Shown: positions 8,527 to 17,254 of the stretch, piece by piece
How the letters are laid out: the number at the start of each line of letters is the position of its first letter
Numbering within the stretch: position 1 is the first letter of the stretch
Assembly (NCBI RefSeq): GCF_022345965.1
Contig: NZ_JAKRMU010000011.1
Location: 1 to 35,778 of the forward strand
Direction of reading: 5' to 3'
Source: Corynebacterium sp. ACRQK
Lineage (GTDB): Bacteria > Actinomycetota > Actinomycetes > Mycobacteriales > Mycobacteriaceae
Length of the DNA stretch: 35,778 nt
Position numbers and translations under genes: made by a program
The notes under the pieces: generated by a model
Seen by the model: only the letters and a program-made list of their open reading frames with translations
Told to the model about the DNA's origin: nothing
Databases searched by the model: none

Positions 8527-9480
8527 GTGAACTTTTCTCTCCGCTTTGGCGACCCAAGCATTTTCGTGTCTGGGGACCAAGACACAGCCCTGGAAGTCTT
8601 AACTGAGTCCTTTTCGAAGGATGTTAGTTTGATTCCGGTTGATCCAGCAGACTTGGACTCCTTGACAACTGAGCCTGTCTACTACTTGAACAGCAGCGCT
8701 GGGGTCACTTCGATCAGTACAGTCAATCCCACAGTTCCCACCCTCATGGAACTAATGCGACGATTCATCGGCGCGCGCTGCAAGACAATTGGTGGTTTAC
8801 TTATTCTTCCCCAAGGAGAAATCAGAAAGGGAAGCTTCGCCAACCCGACTACAGCCATGGCACTTCCCCATCCTGATAGTGGCCAACCAGAGGTTGTCTC
8901 AAACGTGCTGTGGAATGGGCGAGTCAGCCTGCAAAACAGCAAACTCAAGGGCTTCCCAGCATCCGCGAAACAATTAACGACAGACGACATCATTGGATAT
9001 TTTGAAAAACTAGATATTCACATCCAATTTTCGAGTGAATTTGATAGCTCAAATAAGTTTGTGAAGGTACATTTTCCACTGTCACGTAATGACGTAGTTA
9101 GGAATGCGCTGAGCCACGATCCAAACTATTCTTCAAGACAAGGAACGGAGCAATTAACCGAAGTTTCCGCCGAATCACCAGAGTTTTCAATTCAAATCTC
9201 AGATGGTTCCACTGTGCTGAATGCATCCACCTCTGCAGAAATCCGATCGGCAATCCACATCCTAACCGCCGATGCTTACAAGGAAGGCCGTCGATTTGCA
9301 TTCGACGTAACCAATGGCATTCCATCTTCTCAACGCCGAATACGCATTTCCTTTAGCCCAGAATTGGATTCTTGGAATCTAATAACCGAAGCAGATCCAC
9401 AAAACCAAGAGTCAAGTTTTTCGACACTAGATAATGAAGAAGTATTTGCCTTTGTTTCAAATTGGGCACTCGAACTCTAG
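8527..9480 (+). CDS. Probable immunity protein for tip 3
   Basis: A protein of 317 residues starting at GTG 8527; AGGAG at 8515-8519 overlaps the toxin stop and supports this start. I do not recognise a named family. Its first 70 residues (NFSLRFGDPSIF followed by DTALEVL) resemble the start of the 194-residue protein at 28007, which follows the broken copy of the same toxin family, so both probably neutralise NRPDLQ-type toxins. It lacks a signal peptide and is likely cytoplasmic. Its codon use is more AT-rich than the Rhs core before it. Confidence 0.72.
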   Translation: MNFSLRFGDPSIFVSGDQDTALEVLTESFSKDVSLIPVDPADLDSLTTEPVYYLNSSAGVTSISTVNPTVPTLMELMRRFIGARCKTIGGLLILPQGEIRKGSFANPTTAMALPHPDSGQPEVVSNVLWNGRVSLQNSKLKGFPASAKQLTTDDIIGYFEKLDIHIQFSSEFDSSNKFVKVHFPLSRNDVVRNALSHDPNYSSRQGTEQLTEVSAESPEFSIQISDGSTVLNASTSAEIRSAIHILTADAYKEGRRFAFDVTNGIPSSQRRIRISFSPELDSWNLITEADPQNQESSFSTLDNEEVFAFVSNWALEL

Positions 9481-9868
9481 GCAATTTTGTTCAATCTTTC
9501 CATCCACGTCTATTCGCAACGCCTTCTACCTCTCGCTGAGATCATGTGAAATAAATTATTTACAGCTACTCGGAACACCAGTAATCCATGATCAATTCGC
9601 TGAAAAGTATCATCACGCCATCATTACCAATTGGATAAGTCAGAAACAGAAACTTATGGAAGTCTGTGATCAGGTTGCTAATACTGGAACGAGATTTCAA
9701 GTGGCTACTGCTCAAATGATGACCCAGATTATTGAGCTGGATGACTCCCACACGCAAGTAACCAACCGAGGAAACAGATTTGCATTTGAGCCAATACCAA
9801 ACAGCCCTGCCATAACCGCCAGCCCTTATCTTGATTTTTATGAGCAAGCTGGCATTATCTCGGCTTGA
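9434..9868 (+). CDS. Uncertain ORF, possibly a remnant
   Basis: An open frame of 144 codons whose only ATG start (9434) lies inside the previous gene; there is no convincing ribosome-binding site. The part after the previous stop (from about 9550) looks protein-like, with a predicted helix (QKQKLMEVCDQVANTGTRFQVATAQM) that loosely recalls small helical type VII secretion proteins, but no WXG motif is visible in the right place. It may be the 3' end of a gene whose start was lost when segments were joined here. The neighbouring segment (9905-10172) is a piece of the type VII locus. Function unknown. Confidence 0.35.
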   Translation: MKKYLPLFQIGHSNSRQFCSIFPSTSIRNAFYLSLRSCEINYLQLLGTPVIHDQFAEKYHHAIITNWISQKQKLMEVCDQVANTGTRFQVATAQMMTQIIELDDSHTQVTNRGNRFAFEPIPNSPAITASPYLDFYEQAGIISA

Positions 9869-9904
9869 TTCAAGAGTGAGCAGATAAAAGCTTCAAGCCC
9901 TTCG

Positions 9905-10172
9905 CTAAGGCCGATTCTGAAACACCCTCGACAAGAGCCGGTGGTACATCGAAACATCCTCAGGATTTGTAGAAGGAACATTCCTTGAACGGCTCGTGGA
10001 ATGCGCATCAACACTAGGTAGAACCACCGTATCCTGAGGCAAATCCTCCACCGATGCCCCCACCTTAACTACAGTCACCCTGTTGGACTGCGCCAACTCC
10101 GTCAGATGGTGGCCAGGCTGATACAACCAACCATTCCGATCGTGATGACGATCCGCCACCAGCACCACATGA
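9905..10172 (-). pseudogene. C-terminal fragment of the type VII-locus MinD-like gene
   Basis: On the minus strand the frame reads HVVLVADRHHDRNGWLYQPG... to SMYHRLLSRVF, nearly identical to the last 85 or so residues of the protein at 32531-33343. The fragment starts at the left end of the defective IS (10173) and has no start codon of its own. It shows that DNA from the secretion locus was copied into the toxin array, or that the array was built by inserting cassettes beside an earlier copy of the locus. Confidence 0.85.
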
Positions 10173-10924
10173 TGAAGGGTCCCGATGTTTGTTCCTAGGC
10201 ATTTGCCTTGATTTCTATTATTGCTTGCGGCGGGTGCTGCTCCCAAAATTCGATTTCCACCTCGACAACGTCATTCCACCTGCGAGTATGGATTAGCTCG
10301 TTCTTGTAGGAGCCGTTAACGTTTTCAGCCAGAGCATTGTCATAAGAATCCCCGACAGTTCCGCTGGAACCGGCAATCTCGTGCTGGGCAAGACGCCCGT
10401 TGTAGACAACGCTGACGTACTGCGAGCCGTGACCCGAATGATGAATGAGACCTGTTATTTCCTCAGCACACGCGATCGCCCGGTTGAGAGCTTGCAACGG
10501 CAACGCTACGGTGCGCATGGAATCTCATAACGCCCACCCAACGATCCGTCGGGAGTAAACGTCGGTGACAAACGCGGCCAAAGCCATTCTTCGTGCGCAC
10601 ATACGTAATGTCAGCCACCCACAGGTTGTTCGGGCCTTGGACTGGCGATAACCACGCGAGGTGATGAACCCACCAGCTCGGTTATTCCTCAACGTCTTAC
10701 AGATGAACTCGACAGAGAAACGATTCCGGTATTCATCGATGAACCGGATCATTTCCGACGTTGTGGGTCGAGTGCCTGGCACACGGCGTGCATCGACATA
10801 TTTTCCGCCAAGATACGGTCCTCGACAAGACGGGCCACACGGTCCTTCGCATCCTGGTCAAATTGTCTTGGCATACTCCAGGTTTTCCCATCTACTCAAA
10901 CGGAACAAAACCTCGGACACTTCA
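10173..10924 (-). mobile_element. Internally deleted IS3-family element
   Basis: A 752-bp relic of the same element as 5897-7203, with recognisable ends: TGAAGGGTCCCGATGTTTG... on the left and ...CCTCGGACACTTCA on the right. The orfB remnant 10195-10518 has Gly in place of the middle catalytic Asp (HHSGHGSQYVS) and lacks the stretch between WNDVVEVE and EFWEQHP. A second orfB piece lies at 10525-10782, and only the first codons of orfA remain (about 10783-10874). It cannot make a transposase. The left flank is a type VII gene fragment and the right flank is Rhs core. Confidence 0.88.
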
Positions 10925-11261
10925 ACCCTTGGCGCCTACAACGTCCAAGCCCCACTCGGACTCGCCCCACGACTAGCCTCAGCCTAGGGGTATGTCGACC
11001 ACGCAACACACTGGGTAGACATTTTCGGCTTAATGTCGCATATTTCCGCGAACAAGGCCGCCGGAGAAAAATTCGAGGCAAACGCGGAATCAATCATTCG
11101 TGAAAGAATGGGTGAAGATAACTGTGCGAAGCAGGTCACCACCCGCGTAAATCTAGGAGAAGGAGCGTGGAAACCTTTTGCAGGGCCAATTCCATACCTT
11201 CTATATGGACAACCCTAGCGATGTGGCTAAGCTTGGTAATCTTCTCGACAGGATCGCATAG
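10925..11261 (+). pseudogene. Broken orphan Rhs tip 4 (disarmed PD-(D/E)XK toxin)
   Basis: The core fragment begins at TLGAYN right at the IS end, has a TAG in ASAQG (10984-10986) and continues to HWVDIFGL. The tip starts like the toxin of the first gene (MSHISANKAAGEKFEAN) but after GEGAWK it jumps, with a frame change, to LQGQFHTFYMDN and ends at TAG 11259-11261. The missing part, about 190 bases, corresponds to the segment with the catalytic Asp and EIKSG. The toxin is therefore dead, while its immunity gene downstream is intact. Confidence 0.88.
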
Positions 11262-11277
11262 AAAAGGAACACTAAAT

Positions 11278-11946
11278 ATGGCAGCACCGAAACTCTTTAC
11301 TGACGCCGACGCATGGTTCGCCGACAGAGGCTACACCAGGGAAAAATCCAAGGAACCAACATGGAGCAAACAACTCGAACCATACTTGGAAATCAATATT
11401 AGCGGCGACCCCATAAAACTATCCTCAGGCCTCTACAACACCGGATTCATCTACACAGCACGCTTTCCCCAACTCGCAAAGCTACATTCATCCCTTCATC
11501 TACCCAACTCAAAAATGGGCAAACCCGTTGGAAAGAGGAAGGGAAGCGCACTAAAACCTTCACGATTCACTGACGCGTATAGCCATGGTTATGAGCCTTT
11601 CGAACCATCCGGATCCGGCCCCAATTGGGAGGCATTCTTTAAGCAATTCGGCGCAGCCCTGCCCAAAATTGAAGCCGAACTCACTGACGAGCCTGACTTC
11701 CGCCACAACATAGAAACAGGACAGTACTGGCAAGTAAGTAATTTCCGCTTCTCAGAGATGCTTATCCTCCTGTACTTCAAGGAATGGGACAAAGCACAAC
11801 ACATGCTGGACACCACCGACTGGCGAAAAGTGATCAACCCCCAAAACATTGCCGACATGCCCAACAAACCCACCACCGACGAAGACGTCCGCAACGTCAC
11901 CGAACAACTAGCCAACTACATCAACACCCACAGAAACAACTCCTAA
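11278..11946 (+). CDS. Immunity protein homologue (PD-(D/E)XK tip, copy 2)
   Basis: A protein of 222 residues with ATG at 11278 after AAAAGGAA (11261-11268). It is homologous over its full length to the protein at 1993-2664, starting MAAPKLFTDADAWF. The N-terminal part has many changes, including charge changes, and the last 54 residues are identical. The cognate toxin upstream is disarmed, so this gene may now only give protection against other strains carrying this tip variant. Confidence 0.75.
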   Translation: MAAPKLFTDADAWFADRGYTREKSKEPTWSKQLEPYLEINISGDPIKLSSGLYNTGFIYTARFPQLAKLHSSLHLPNSKMGKPVGKRKGSALKPSRFTDAYSHGYEPFEPSGSGPNWEAFFKQFGAALPKIEAELTDEPDFRHNIETGQYWQVSNFRFSEMLILLYFKEWDKAQHMLDTTDWRKVINPQNIADMPNKPTTDEDVRNVTEQLANYINTHRNNS

Positions 11947-11949
11947 CCC

Positions 11950-12348
11950 ATGAGCTACGACATCCTCATCATCGATCCCACCACCGTCCCAACCACCACC
12001 CATCAAGAATTCATGGACTGGTACAACAAAGCCACCCAATGGGACCAACCACGCAACTACTCCACCACCACCGGCTCCACCCCAGCCATCACCAACTGCT
12101 ACACCCAACTAGCAGCACACTTCCCCGACATCAACAGCGACATTGACCTCGACGACGACGAAGCAGAAGAACCCACCACCGAATACACCATCGGCGACGA
12201 CTTCCTCTACACCGCCTTCGACTGGGACGATGCCGAAGAAGGCCACAACACAGCACACACCATCGCCACCCAACTAGGCCTAGCCTTTGTTGATGTCAGT
12301 GACACCACCACCATCCACTTCCCCGACGGCAGCACACTCACCCACTAA
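11950..12348 (+). CDS. Small acidic protein, copy 2
   Basis: A protein of 132 residues, nearly identical to 2668-3066 (for example AAH for AAR and GLAF for DLAF). It starts three bases after the immunity stop and belongs to the same duplicated block. Function unknown; a second immunity or accessory factor is the best guess from position. Confidence 0.7.
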   Translation: MSYDILIIDPTTVPTTTHQEFMDWYNKATQWDQPRNYSTTTGSTPAITNCYTQLAAHFPDINSDIDLDDDEAEEPTTEYTIGDDFLYTAFDWDDAEEGHNTAHTIATQLGLAFVDVSDTTTIHFPDGSTLTH

Positions 12349-12382
12349 CCAACAGCCAGCCACAACAATCTCCTACATCAAA

Positions 12383-12410
12383 GCCCGAGGACAAGACACG
12401 TCACTCGGGC
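12383..12410 (+). terminator. Hairpin after the duplicated cassette end
   Basis: Arms GCCCGAG (12383-12389) and CTCGGGC (12404-12410) with inner GAC/GTC pairs. It is the counterpart of the hairpin at 3101-3128. No T tract follows. Confidence 0.5.
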
Positions 12411-12521
12411 ATTCCCGCAGACACCCCAAAAACCCTGAAAGCAAGCCCACTTCAATGAGGTAGCCTCAAGTGTGAAGATGCTCCTCATGAAGGATGCGCT
12501 AGGCGTCGAACACAAAAATAG

Positions 12522-13337
12522 TTAACACCCCACGCCCACTTCTACTACGCCACCGGTGAACAACCCATCGGCTTTACCTCAAGTGATGCTCCCGGTGTTG
12601 GCTACCGCTACACCTACGACGGTCTCGGCAGGCGTGTCGCCAAAGAAACCATCAACACCACTACTGGTGCCATCGAAAGACGAGCCACACAAACCCTCCA
12701 CGGCACACGCACCTGGACAGGAACACACACCAGCCCACTACTATTCGCAGGACAATACAAAGATGCCGAATCAGGGTGGGCGTACAACCGCTTCCGCTAC
12801 CACAACCCCACCCTTGGCGCCTACAACGCCCAAGACCCACTCGGACTCGCCCCACGCCTAGCATCAGCCCAAGGCTACGTCGACCACGCAGCATTCTGGG
12901 TAGACGTCCTTGGGCTGATGTCTCATCAGCGAACAATTCCTTCGTCGGTCGACGAATTGCCGAACGGCAAATTTCCCCGTAATGCGCATCTCGCCGGAAG
13001 TACGAAGCATTTCCCTGTCGGCTCCGAAATGGCGAAACGGTATCCAAATGGGTTCCCGTTCAATGAAAAAGGTTTTCCTGTCTTTGACGAATGAATACAT
13101 GAAATTGACGGTAAACCGATGGATCTGCAGCTTCCTCCAAATACTTGGGAGTTGTCGCGAGCTCAGCACGACAGCATACTTGATGCGGCTGCGGGCATCT
13201 CAGCGGAATATTGCCAACAATTTGGACTTTCTTGACATCACCATGAGCAACCAGGACGTATGCAATTGATCCCAACAGAACTAAACTCTAAAGTCGGTCA
13301 TACCGGTGGATACAACATTTGGGGAAAGGGCAAATGA
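12522..13337 (+). pseudogene. Broken orphan Rhs tip 5 (WHH-type nuclease with two in-frame TGA)
   Basis: The core starts near HFYYATGEQPIGF and lacks the segment from EVTHRDVF to ELINTTTG, joining INTTTG directly to AIERRATQTLHG. The tip begins after FWVDVLGLMSHQ. It has TGA at 13092-13094 (after FPVFDE) and TGA at 13233-13235 exactly where the Trp of a WHH motif is expected: FGLS, stop, HHHEQPGRMQLIP. It then continues intact in frame through SKVGHTGGYNIWGKGK to the final TGA 13335-13337. WHH toxins are HNH-fold nucleases. The frame is otherwise well kept, so inactivation looks recent. The final stop overlaps the immunity ATG. Confidence 0.85.
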
Positions 13338-13816
13338 TGGTTTCTGATAGGAATGTATTCTCATTTCCGGGACAAAGCTGTTCACCAGAACGGGTCCGAG
13401 AAATTGAACACAATATCGGATTCGAACTACCACCAAAATATGCAGAATTGGTCCAAAGTGGTTGCTGCGGTCTTGTTCATCCAGATTATGCCCACATCAA
13501 AGGGAATAGTCCTGAAACTGATGACCACCTCGTCAAGGTTTTGTTTGGAAACGGTTTCGGGGGCCCTTCCCAAAGCTACGATTTCAATCTCGATTCCCCT
13601 GACGAGGCCCTCTATATACGAGATGAATGGGATATTCCTAACTGGGGAGCTCTCATTGCGCTCGGCGAAGGAGACGGCGCAACCCCTTTCTTGATAAACT
13701 ATTCAAACCGTTGCTTCCCAAAGCATAGTGTCATCTTCCTCGATGTCGAGTCTGACATCCAAGAGTTAGTTGCTACCAGGTTCTCCGATTTTTGGAATCT
13801 GTTCCAGCAGAACTAA
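13334..13816 (+). CDS. SUKH (SMI1/KNR4) immunity protein
   Basis: A protein of 160 residues beginning at ATG 13334, which overlaps the toxin stop (ATGA) and follows GGGGAAAGGG (13320-13329); the longer frame from TTG 13319 is less likely. SMI1/KNR4 features are clear: IEHNIGFELPPKYAELVQSG near the start, then WDIPNWGALIALGEGDGATPFLINY and a C-terminal FSDFWNLF helix. SUKH proteins are known immunity proteins for HNH-type toxins including the WHH class, which fits the broken tip before it. It should bind and block the nuclease in the cytoplasm. The frame is intact although its toxin is not. Confidence 0.88.
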   Translation: MMVSDRNVFSFPGQSCSPERVREIEHNIGFELPPKYAELVQSGCCGLVHPDYAHIKGNSPETDDHLVKVLFGNGFGGPSQSYDFNLDSPDEALYIRDEWDIPNWGALIALGEGDGATPFLINYSNRCFPKHSVIFLDVESDIQELVATRFSDFWNLFQQN

Positions 13817-13833
13817 CTAGGGTACGAGAATGA

Positions 13834-15060
13834 ACCAAAGGTTCACCGAACAACTTCGGTGAGCCACGGAGCGGCATCGGCAAGCCCAAAGCCGCGTGTG
13901 GCACCGTACAGAGGCTTGGTCGGGTCGGCGTCCTCACCGAACTCCACACTGATACACCAACCACAACCAACGCGACCACCGCGACCGGCTCAACTACCGC
14001 GCCGTCACCAGCCACCGGAACAACCGGCCACGCAAGGCTCAACAGCCACGCCAACCGCAACACAACAAGTGCTACGGCAGACTCGGCTGTTGACTTTGCC
14101 GGCACCAAACCGGTGCGTGTGGGGCGAACCACCTACACCTACGACAACGCCGGTCGAGTGATACGCACCGTCACCAAGCGCCTATCCCGCAAACCGTTGG
14201 TGCACGAATTCTTCTACGCCACCAACGAACAACCCATCGGATTTACCTCCTCCGACAACAAACAGGTCGGCTGGCGCTACATCTATGACTCCTATGGTCG
14301 ACGCGTCGCCAAAGAAGCCATCAACACCACCACCGGTGCCATCGAAGGACGAGCCACACAAACCCTCTACGGCACACGCACCTGGACAGGACGCACTTGG
14401 ACCGGCACATACACCAGCCCACTGCTAGTCGCAGGACAATACGAGGATGCTAAATCCGGGTGGGCCTTCAACCGCTTCCGCTACTACAACCCAGTCTTAG
14501 GCGCCTACAATGCCCAAGACCCACTCGGCCAAGCCCCACGCCTCGCATCCGCACAAGGATACGTCGACCACGCAGCACACTGGTTCGACTACCTCGGACT
14601 GCAATGCCACCAAGTCACGGTAAAAGAACTTCAATCCATGCCTGAATTCCAAAAGCTCGGCCTATCCACAGACGAAGCCACCGACATAGCCAACTGGCTC
14701 AATGGAAGAAACACAGACTCTTACCTTTACTCACACCCGACGCCCAACAGAAACGAAATGCAATATATTGGTATGAGCAATGATCCGGCGCGGCGAGCCA
14801 TTGAGCATGGGAAAAAATTCTCTACGGAGATGGAAATTGCTGATATCGACACAAACTTGCTCAGCAAAGACGCCGACTCGTTCACAAGGCGTCAAGCTCG
14901 CGCTTTCGAACAGGCCGCAATCGACTCAAAGGGCCTCAACAACCTAGCCAACGCTCGAAACCAAATCGGCAGCACACCACCTGCCCATGTAAAAAATGGT
15001 GCTGTAGCCTGGGCAAACGGCATGATCAATAAGAGCGCAATCACGATCCCGTTCTTCTAA
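13834..15060 (+). CDS. Orphan Rhs tip 6 with GIY-YIG-like nuclease
   Basis: The frame is open from after a TGA at 13831; Rhs core is recognisable from FAGTKPVRVGRTTYTYD (about 14090) and the first usable start is GTG 14113. The core is a divergent variant lacking the segment with ELINTTTG and having WTGRTWTG repeated. After HAAHWFDYLGL (about 14600) comes a tip of about 150 residues with QYIGMSNDPARRAIEHG and, later, RAFEQAAI followed by NNLANARNQIG. This fits the GIY-YIG (URI) nuclease layout: the YIG strand, an Arg helix, the catalytic Glu and the final Asn. It is followed 17 bases later by a long immunity gene of the family that also follows the other GIY-YIG tip. Confidence 0.82.
   Translation, partial: TKGSPNNFGEPRSGIGKPKAACGTVQRLGRVGVLTELHTDTPTTTNATTATGSTTAPSPATGTTGHARLNSHANRNTTSATADSAVDFAGTKPVRVGRTTYTYDNAGRVIRTVTKRLSRKPLVHEFFYATNEQPIGFTSSDNKQVGWRYIYDSYGRRVAKEAINTTTGAIEGRATQTLYGTRTWTGRTWTGTYTSPLLVAGQYEDAKSGWAFNRFRYYNPVLGAYNAQDPLGQAPRLASAQGYVDHAAHWFDYLGLQCHQVTVKELQSMPEFQKLGLSTDEATDIANWLNGRNTDSYLYSHPTPNRNEMQYIGMSNDPARRAIEHGKKFSTEMEIADIDTNLLSKDADSFTRRQARAFEQAAIDSKGLNNLANARNQIGSTPPAHVKNGAVAWANGMINKSAITIPFF
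13843..13862 (+). terminator. Perfect 8-bp hairpin after SUKH gene
   Basis: TCACCGAA (13843-13850), loop CAAC, TTCGGTGA (13855-13862). It lies 26 bases after the immunity stop, where a terminator would be expected, but no T run follows. Confidence 0.5.
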
Positions 15061-15077
15061 TACCGAAAGGACAATCA

Positions 15078-16091
15078 ATGCCTTACCTAATGACATTCGA
15101 CGAGTCGATGAAGGCCATCCGTGTTTCCGACAACACCATCCTGTCGATGCCAACATCTCACGGAGCTGTCGAAGTTCAGGTCCACAAAAGTAAATACCGC
15201 GACCAAGCTGCATCGCTTACTTCAGTTCCTCACAATTCGCAAAATATCGCCGCGCTCGGCCTGCCCAGTGTTCAAACACCGTCCGGCATACACAGCGAGT
15301 GGATTATTCCTCCCTTTGCTCTTCTAAAGAGCGCCTTTACCAAAGGCGGACCCTTCGTACGCTTAGGCAATCTCACCCCTGCGTCTTCTTGGAATGAACG
15401 TACAACCAATATTCTGCGCGACTCATCGCCCATTTACCGACCTGACTTGTGCGCGTTCGTCCCCCGCGAATTTACGGGTTCCATTCCTACTGGCACCCCG
15501 GACGCCGCTATCGACAAAGCACAATGGACCCTAAAGATGTGGATCAAGTCAGTATCCACACGTTCGGCCGATGCAAATGAGCGAAAACTTCTTTCTGTTC
15601 CGTGGACGCTATACTCAGTCGGCCACCTAGATTTATGGCTTGAACAGTACCGTTGCTACCACCTAGGGCTTCCCCTCCCAACGGAACTGAGCTACCCCGA
15701 AGAAGACATCTCCTTCAACCAACCACTCATCGCCAACACCGACACCGGCCTGCGCACCCGCACCATCAAACTCAACGAATCCAACAGCCAGCTCGCCGGC
15801 CAACACAGCATGACCGTCAACTCTGTCATTGACAGCCCTCTCGAACAAGCAATAACTGCCACTGGAATGGACGCCAACGGCTACATCTGGGAAGGACTAT
15901 TAAGTCACTGGGCACAACAACACCACGGCAACCTCTCCATCGATGCCTCCGCAGAAAACTCAACCATCACCGGCGACAGAAAAATCATCACCGAACTCCG
16001 ACACTGGCTCACCAAACTAGCCACCAATTCCGACGCCGTCGCCGAAGCCATCAAGAACGCGCAAGCCGACGGAATTGAATTCGACAACTAG
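15078..16091 (+). CDS. Two-domain immunity protein for GIY-YIG toxin (Imm51-like C-terminus)
   Basis: A protein of 337 residues; ATG 15078 follows GAAAGGA (15064-15070). The last 90 residues contain ATGMDANGYIWEGLLSHW and end DGIEFDN, resembling the Imm51-type domain (NGY-W/F-x-x-L motif, then an acidic patch, then helices). The first 220 residues form a separate domain with IPPFALLKSAFTKGGPF, which has a counterpart IPPLEIRKQDFKKGGCF in the protein at 17255. It is a distant homologue of 17255-18253 and 29734-30711, and all three sit behind GIY-YIG tips or relics. The role as GIY-YIG inhibitor is inferred from this repeated pairing; the Imm51 name is from memory of the motif. Confidence 0.75.
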   Translation: MPYLMTFDESMKAIRVSDNTILSMPTSHGAVEVQVHKSKYRDQAASLTSVPHNSQNIAALGLPSVQTPSGIHSEWIIPPFALLKSAFTKGGPFVRLGNLTPASSWNERTTNILRDSSPIYRPDLCAFVPREFTGSIPTGTPDAAIDKAQWTLKMWIKSVSTRSADANERKLLSVPWTLYSVGHLDLWLEQYRCYHLGLPLPTELSYPEEDISFNQPLIANTDTGLRTRTIKLNESNSQLAGQHSMTVNSVIDSPLEQAITATGMDANGYIWEGLLSHWAQQHHGNLSIDASAENSTITGDRKIITELRHWLTKLATNSDAVAEAIKNAQADGIEFDN

Positions 16092-16181
16092 CAACCTCAC
16101 TCCACATGACAAACGTCTTGGGATTGCTCGATGCCGAATGCGTGACTTCATAAGGCTAGTTGAGATCTGCGGCGCTCGACT

Positions 16182-16602
16182 TGAAGCGTCCTGGGTTTAG
16201 TTCCGCCTGGCGAAAAAGAGGAAACACCGGATTCCCAGCAACCGCGCCACTGCTGTCCTACACAACCAAACTCAAACTACCCACAGACCGCGACAAAACA
16301 GCGGCGATAAGCCACCGCGGCATCGTCAGGCCAGAAGAATCCAAAGCCGGAAAATACCGCAATTACTTGTGATGGCAGCATGATCTTCGCGGGCACCAAG
16401 CCAACACATATGGGGCGAACCACCTACACCTATGACGCGAACTGGGTATGGTTCCTACTTCTGCTAAGGAATGATTGGCACAATGCCCAAAACGCTTCAT
16501 CCCTGCCGCCAGTTGCTCCCAACCCCAAGGTGATGGAACGTTCTACGCTCTGGTGGGTGACCTGGCGTGTGATCTAGCTGGTGCGCCACAGGAACTGATC
16601 AA
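16182..16602 (+). repeat. Direct repeat unit B, copy 1 (IS end, decayed Rhs core, miniature IS)
   Basis: Almost identical to 20297-20718. It starts with an IS inverted repeat on its own (TGAAGCGTCCTGGGTTTAG at 16182), continues with about 200 bases without recognisable gene, then a Rhs scrap (FAGTKPTHMGRTTYTYD-like, about 16383-16436), the 67-bp miniature element and a decayed core piece (GDGTFYALVGDLACDLAGAPQELIN). It forms the entry to two different toxin cassettes. The stretch 16092-16181 before it shows nothing I can identify. Confidence 0.8.
16433..16499 (+). mobile_element. 67-bp miniature IS derivative, copy 2
   Basis: It begins TGACGCGAACTGGGTATGG (degenerate inverted repeat), contains CTTCTGCTAAGGAATGATT and ends ACGCTTCA. 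It has the same length and the same internal junction (GCACAATGCCC joined to the far repeat) as the copy at 5670-5736, and it sits within Rhs core sequence. Confidence 0.65.
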
Positions 16603-16620
16603 CCCTCACCACCGGAACCC

Positions 16621-17250
16621 GTGGAGGGACACACAACCCAAACGTTGTATGACAAGCGCACGTGGGCGGGTCGGTGCACCAGCCCGCTGTTGTTTGCCGG
16701 TCAGTACGAGGATGCGGAATCAGGCTGGGCGTACAACCGCTTCCGCTACTACAACCCAGCCTTGGGTGCCTACAACGCCCAAGACCCACTCGGACTCGCC
16801 CCACGACTCGCCTCAGCCCAGGGGTATGTCGACCACGCAGCATTCTGGGTCGATGTTTTCGGGCTAAAGCGGTGTTGGCAAAAAGCTAATGCCACCAAAG
16901 ATCACCATGTCTACCACTACATGAATAAAGCAGGCGAAACGACATACGTCGGCATTACCAAACACCCTCGACTACGAGCCATGCAGCATGCGTTGAGTCA
17001 CCCGCTCACTCGACCCCGAGACCAAATGACAGTACTAAATAAAGACATGGCTCTAGGAAAATACGAGGCAAGAGGAGTCGAGCAACACCTAATTGAAAAA
17101 CTGGGAATGCAAAAGCCCACGGGAGCCACGACTAAAGTAGGTAACCTAGAAAATAAGATAAATAGTATGAGCCCAAAACATGAGTTCTATGACCAAGCAA
17201 CAGCTTTTGGCAAGGACTGGGTAGACCAATTCGCTAGCAAGGTACGTTAA
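16621..17250 (+). CDS. Orphan Rhs tip 7 with GIY-YIG nuclease
   Basis: The open frame starts at GTG 16621 (VEGHTTQTLYDKRTW). Upstream core sequence (16500-16620) is in another frame because the normal INTTTG region is replaced by a hairpin-like sequence, so the cassette is cut off from its core by a frameshift. After HAAFWVDVFGL (about 16865) the tip has HVYHYMNKAGETTYVGITKHPRLRA-type sequence (YVG strand and Arg), ARGVEQHLIE with the catalytic Glu, and NLENKINSMSP. This is a clear GIY-YIG/URI nuclease of about 125 residues. It is followed 4 bases later by the long Imm51-like immunity gene. Confidence 0.85.
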   Translation: MEGHTTQTLYDKRTWAGRCTSPLLFAGQYEDAESGWAYNRFRYYNPALGAYNAQDPLGLAPRLASAQGYVDHAAFWVDVFGLKRCWQKANATKDHHVYHYMNKAGETTYVGITKHPRLRAMQHALSHPLTRPRDQMTVLNKDMALGKYEARGVEQHLIEKLGMQKPTGATTKVGNLENKINSMSPKHEFYDQATAFGKDWVDQFASKVR

Positions 17251-17254
17251 GAAC

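Larger units (their letters stand above)
11775..12526 (+). repeat. Direct repeat unit A, copy 2
   Basis: Second copy of 2496-3243: end of immunity gene, acidic gene, hairpin and spacer. The spacer 12349-12521 contains no gene; it again carries the cttcaatgaggtagcctcaa stretch and ends with TAG immediately before a Rhs core fragment starting near HFYYATGEQPIGF. Confidence 0.8.

Noticed and set aside
9434..9868. A WXG100 secretion protein
   Set aside because: The helix pattern is only vaguely similar, no WXG motif is correctly placed, and the start lies inside another gene. Kept only as an uncertain ORF.
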